A model generated the notes under the pieces. The model saw nothing but the letters and a program-made list of their open reading frames with translations. It made no database searches and had not been told where the DNA came from. From the NCBI GenBank assembly GCA_030608765.1, contig JAUWDN010000034.1:1-7745 (forward strand): a stretch of 7,745 nt of DNA, written 5' to 3'. The DNA comes from Promethearchaeota archaeon. Lineage in GTDB: Archaea; Asgardarchaeota; Lokiarchaeia; Sigynarchaeales; SOKP01. This document shows, in pieces, positions 5,045-7,745 of this stretch; the first letter of the stretch is position 1, and the number at the start of each line of letters is the position of its first letter. Position numbers and translations under genes: made by a program.

Positions 5045-7745
5045 TTCTGAAGAAGTTGAATTAGATAAGAGCAATAGGTATCAAAAGCTAAATTTGTTCG
5101 TTTCGATTCTATTAATTCTACTAACTCTTTTAATTTCTTTATTGAACAACGCTCCTGTTATAATATTCCTTTCCTTACCCGCAATGTTCGTTCTCACATA
5201 TTACGAAGAAAAATTGAATTTTACTCTTAAAATTTATAGTAGATATATATATTTGATTAATTGCTTAGTAGTCCTAGCCTTATTAGTATTCTGGATATTC
5301 CCAGCATACCTTGGGATAACGCTCATAAATATACAGTTTATTATTTTTTGCTTATCACTTTATTTCATATTTCAAATTTTTATGAAACTAGGTTATTTTA
5401 AGGAGAAAAATGTTCTAGTCTTACAGAATATTCTTGCTGTTACTTGTTTTACTATAATTTTATATTCATTCTTTCCTCTTGTTGAATTCGTATACATTAA
5501 TTTTACTGTGGATCCAATTTTAATTTTAATTTCTGAAGTATTGATCCATTCGATTATAGTTTTGATAATTACATTAATTTCGTTTTATTTCTTATATGCA
5601 CGTGTCCATTTGTATGAAAAACCCTGGAAACTTTTTAATACTTGTGTAATAACCGTATTTTTGTTGATTGAATTGATCGGGTTTACATTAATCAACTTAA
5701 AAAATATCGTTTTAGGAGTTCCTGGTTTAATTCAAACAGATTTAATTATATCAACAATTTTCCTTTCAATTGCGTTTCTTTCATTTATACTATTTAATTA
5801 TATCATTAAGGTATTTTCTCGTGAAACCAGTTTATTTTATAGCTATATTACTTTCTGGTTTTTAAGCTTCTCCATTTTCATTGTACTTCTAGCCCTCTAT
5901 TGGAATAATTATGTTATCATATTATTTGATTCAATCTTTTTTACGATTTTATCGCTAATAAACCTAAAATTTGGAACTGTTATTAATAAAATAGAAGAAA
6001 CTACATTCTTAAAGATCGCTAAAATTTATTTTTACGCGCTCTTGCTTGAGATTTTCCTCTTATTTTGTGGTATATTCAATTTGCTTTTTATGTTAGATCT
6101 GTTTATTACTCTGTTTCTTTCATTTTGCATTATTGGAGTGATTCTTAATCTTTTATCTTCGTACGAGAAACTTGTTTCAAGAAAAATGAAATTAGTTTTA
6201 ACATCCTTCATTTTCGCATTTGACATATATGTTGTTGGATTTTATTTTACAGAAGCTAATATTGACTATTTCTATTTTTATCTTGTTGCTCCCATTGTTT
6301 TTTGCCTTTTATTGTATGCTCCCATATACTATCTTTATAAAGAGGATGTGATAAAACCTAAAGTTCTAGCTTTATATAGTTACACTTCCTCATGGGTGAT
6401 AGCGGTTTTAATTTTCGTTTTAAATTTTTTTATCATTAACATTTATTTTAGCGCCGATATCGTATTAGGGACGCTATTAAACGTTTTATTCTTTACTTTT
6501 TGTCTAGTTCTTCTCATTTCGTTTGGAAAGAAAATAAAAAGGATAAAGGAATCGTCTTCTAAGTTTCTCTTGAATATCTTAAGTTATCCTATCATTATTG
6601 AAATTTTTGTTCTACTTTTTACCGTTTTTACAATTTATTTGCGTTTTGATGTGTTCTTATCGTCTTTCTTATCGCTATCTATAATTAGCATTATTTTTTA
6701 CCTGTTATCAAAGGAAGAGAAATTACTTCCTAAATTTCCGGCAATGATACTAATCACAATCACACTTTACTATGGTATTATTATTGCAGGATATTATGGC
6801 GTTATCTTCACAATTGGAACTTTCTTTATGTATTTCATACCACTTATTATTGTTTGCATTCTTTCGTATATTCCTATTTTTTATTTGTATAAAAAAACTG
6901 TTTTAAGTCATAATACATTCCTAAGTTATCATTTCTATTGTTCTATTATCATATCTCTGGCTATTTTTATCTTTAATTTCTTTGTTATTATTAACTTCTT
7001 TAATATCTTCTTAATCATATTAATTCTCTTCAATATTCTTTATATCTCCGTTGTTTCTTATTATATTTTTAAATTCGGAGCAAAAATAAACTTATTATCA
7101 ACTGAATCCTTTAAAAAATTTACGAATACCATCAACTACTTTATCATTTTAGAGATTTATGCAATATTGTTTTCAAATTTTAACCTAGTATTTCTAATAG
7201 AGCCCATTTTATCAGCTTACTTCTCGACTATTCTAATTTGCTTCCTCATCAATATTTTATCAAAAAATAGAATTATCTTTACAGAGAAGAGTGCGATTGG
7301 ACTTAATATATTAGCTTTAAGTTTCACTAGTGTTTTAAGCTCTTACTACATATATTTAATTGTTTATAACTCGGTTTTTGTACTTGTTATCCCATTGTTA
7401 GTGTTTAGTTCATTAATGCTACTTCCTTTGTTTTATACCTCTAGCAAGAAAGTTTTTAGCAAACTCGTAGAAAAAATCATATTGATAGACAGCTTGCTAA
7501 TATCTGCGTTAATAATGGCCCTCCCATCGATAATAGGATTGGAGTTAATCAGATTTGGGATGGTTATTGATTATTATTTTATTATCAATGGAACAGAACG
7601 GGTACTAGTGACACAAGAGGATTTAGCTCCAAATAGAATATTAGCCGAAGAAGCTAGCCGAAGTTCAAGTGCTACACACCAAGCAAAAGTATTTTCCACG
7701 AGAAGTGGTTTTAGAGCACCAGTAACTATAGAAAGAAAGAAAGAT
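5031..7745 (+). CDS. Giant multi-spanning membrane protein with tandem six-helix repeats (3' end outside window)
   Basis: The frame runs from ATG 5031 for 905 codons to the last base without a stop, so the gene is cut by the window edge. I followed it line by line and found no interruption. A polar N-terminus (1-21) is followed by about 27 hydrophobic helices in pairs. Charged loops (Lys/Glu/Arg) start near residues 59, 119, 191, 260, 320, 380, 437, 500, 561, 621, 681, 745 and 806, a spacing of mostly 57-64. From about 255 onward three hairpins make a 184-residue unit present three times. Matching positions include Phe-Gly 314/498/682, Tyr 335/519/703, Glu 340/524/708, Asn 465/649 and Pro 604/788 and 615/799. 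After the last helix (about 824-843) comes a hydrophilic tail rich in Arg, Ser and Lys. No known family, enzyme motif or signal peptide was recognised. It probably acts with the upstream membrane protein. Confidence 0.9.
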   Translation, partial: MNSSNSEEVELDKSNRYQKLNLFVSILLILLTLLISLLNNAPVIIFLSLPAMFVLTYYEEKLNFTLKIYSRYIYLINCLVVLALLVFWIFPAYLGITLINIQFIIFCLSLYFIFQIFMKLGYFKEKNVLVLQNILAVTCFTIILYSFFPLVEFVYINFTVDPILILISEVLIHSIIVLIITLISFYFLYARVHLYEKPWKLFNTCVITVFLLIELIGFTLINLKNIVLGVPGLIQTDLIISTIFLSIAFLSFILFNYIIKVFSRETSLFYSYITFWFLSFSIFIVLLALYWNNYVIILFDSIFFTILSLINLKFGTVINKIEETTFLKIAKIYFYALLLEIFLLFCGIFNLLFMLDLFITLFLSFCIIGVILNLLSSYEKLVSRKMKLVLTSFIFAFDIYVVGFYFTEANIDYFYFYLVAPIVFCLLLYAPIYYLYKEDVIKPKVLALYSYTSSWVIAVLIFVLNFFIINIYFSADIVLGTLLNVLFFTFCLVLLISFGKKIKRIKESSSKFLLNILSYPIIIEIFVLLFTVFTIYLRFDVFLSSFLSLSIISIIFYLLSKEEKLLPKFPAMILITITLYYGIIIAGYYGVIFTIGTFFMYFIPLIIVCILSYIPIFYLYKKTVLSHNTFLSYHFYCSIIISLAIFIFNFFVIINFFNIFLIILILFNILYISVVSYYIFKFGAKINLLSTESFKKFTNTINYFIILEIYAILFSNFNLVFLIEPILSAYFSTILICFLINILSKNRIIFTEKSAIGLNILALSFTSVLSSYYIYLIVYNSVFVLVIPLLVFSSLMLLPLFYTSSKKVFSKLVEKIILIDSLLISALIMALPSIIGLELIRFGMVIDYYFIINGTERVLVTQEDLAPNRILAEEASRSSSATHQAKVFSTRSGFRAPVTIERKKD
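5808..7445 (+). repeat. Three tandem protein repeats of about 184 residues (6 helices each) within the giant membrane gene
   Basis: Cut at the Lys that starts the same loop type, the copies are residues 260-436 (177), 437-620 (184) and 621-805 (185). Each contains three helix hairpins, with a loop of type YLYK, then KFG/SFG followed by an E-T/S-rich loop, then SSYEK/LSKEE/LSKNR. The second and third copies share the clearest strings: PI-YLYK, F-x-x-NFF-x-I, FG-x-KI, then E-S near KF, and later a P-I/L...P-I/L-F/Y-Y pair. The DNA has diverged too far to show the repeat by eye, so the duplication is old. Residues 1-255 contain further, more diverged hairpins. Confidence 0.7.

Noticed and set aside
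7591..7745. Jump in G+C from about 20-23% to about 40% near the window end, suggesting a chimeric join
   Set aside because: Soluble genes here (for example dapL) have similar G+C. The low value upstream reflects Phe/Ile/Leu codons of membrane helices, so the change can follow simply from leaving the membrane domain.

Overview
The window is strongly AT-rich and shows textbook GGAGGTGA-type Shine-Dalgarno (SD) sites, TATA-like boxes, short T-rich ends and a DapL-type lysine aminotransferase next to an NAD-dependent GH4 glycosidase. Together these suggest an anaerobic prokaryote, most likely an AT-rich archaeon. An Asgard/Lokiarchaeia-like genome is my best guess, but nothing here is diagnostic: no rRNA, tRNA or informational gene is present, and a low-GC bacterium cannot be excluded.

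Left part (1-1356): a regulatory region with two palindromes leads into a class I/II PLP aminotransferase of the LL-diaminopimelate aminotransferase (dapL) type. The conserved N-terminus of the protein is encoded upstream of every ATG/GTG/TTG in frame, so the gene apparently starts at an ATT codon at 181 with an SD-like GGTG six bases before it.

Middle (1357-2632): about 1.3 kb without a large gene. It holds two diverged copies of one module on the minus strand. Each copy is a 64-68 codon ORF with a full GGAGGTGA motif at its start and a 12-bp inverted repeat 70-80 bases further upstream. The arms of the two inverted repeats differ by paired (covarying) changes. The rest is AT-rich noncoding DNA and the promoter region of the next gene.

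GH4 gene (2633-3955): a complete 440-residue NAD+/metal-dependent glycosidase of glycoside hydrolase family 4, with its own upstream palindrome and a small hairpin plus T-run after it. It looks monocistronic.

Right part (4055-7745): an operon of two polytopic membrane proteins of unknown function, with the reading frames overlapping by 14 bases. The first has 313 residues and about 8 helices. The second is open from its ATG at 5031 to the window edge (905 codons, no stop), with about 27 helices. It is built from two-helix hairpins whose charged loops recur about every 60 residues. Three hairpins form a higher unit of 184 residues that repeats at least three times, with exactly spaced Glu, Pro, Asn and Phe-Gly positions. 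This giant tandem-repeat membrane protein is the most unusual object here.

No CRISPR array, insertion sequence, tRNA or rRNA was seen. The genes do not form one evident pathway: lysine synthesis, carbohydrate cleavage and the membrane pair appear to be separate transcription units.
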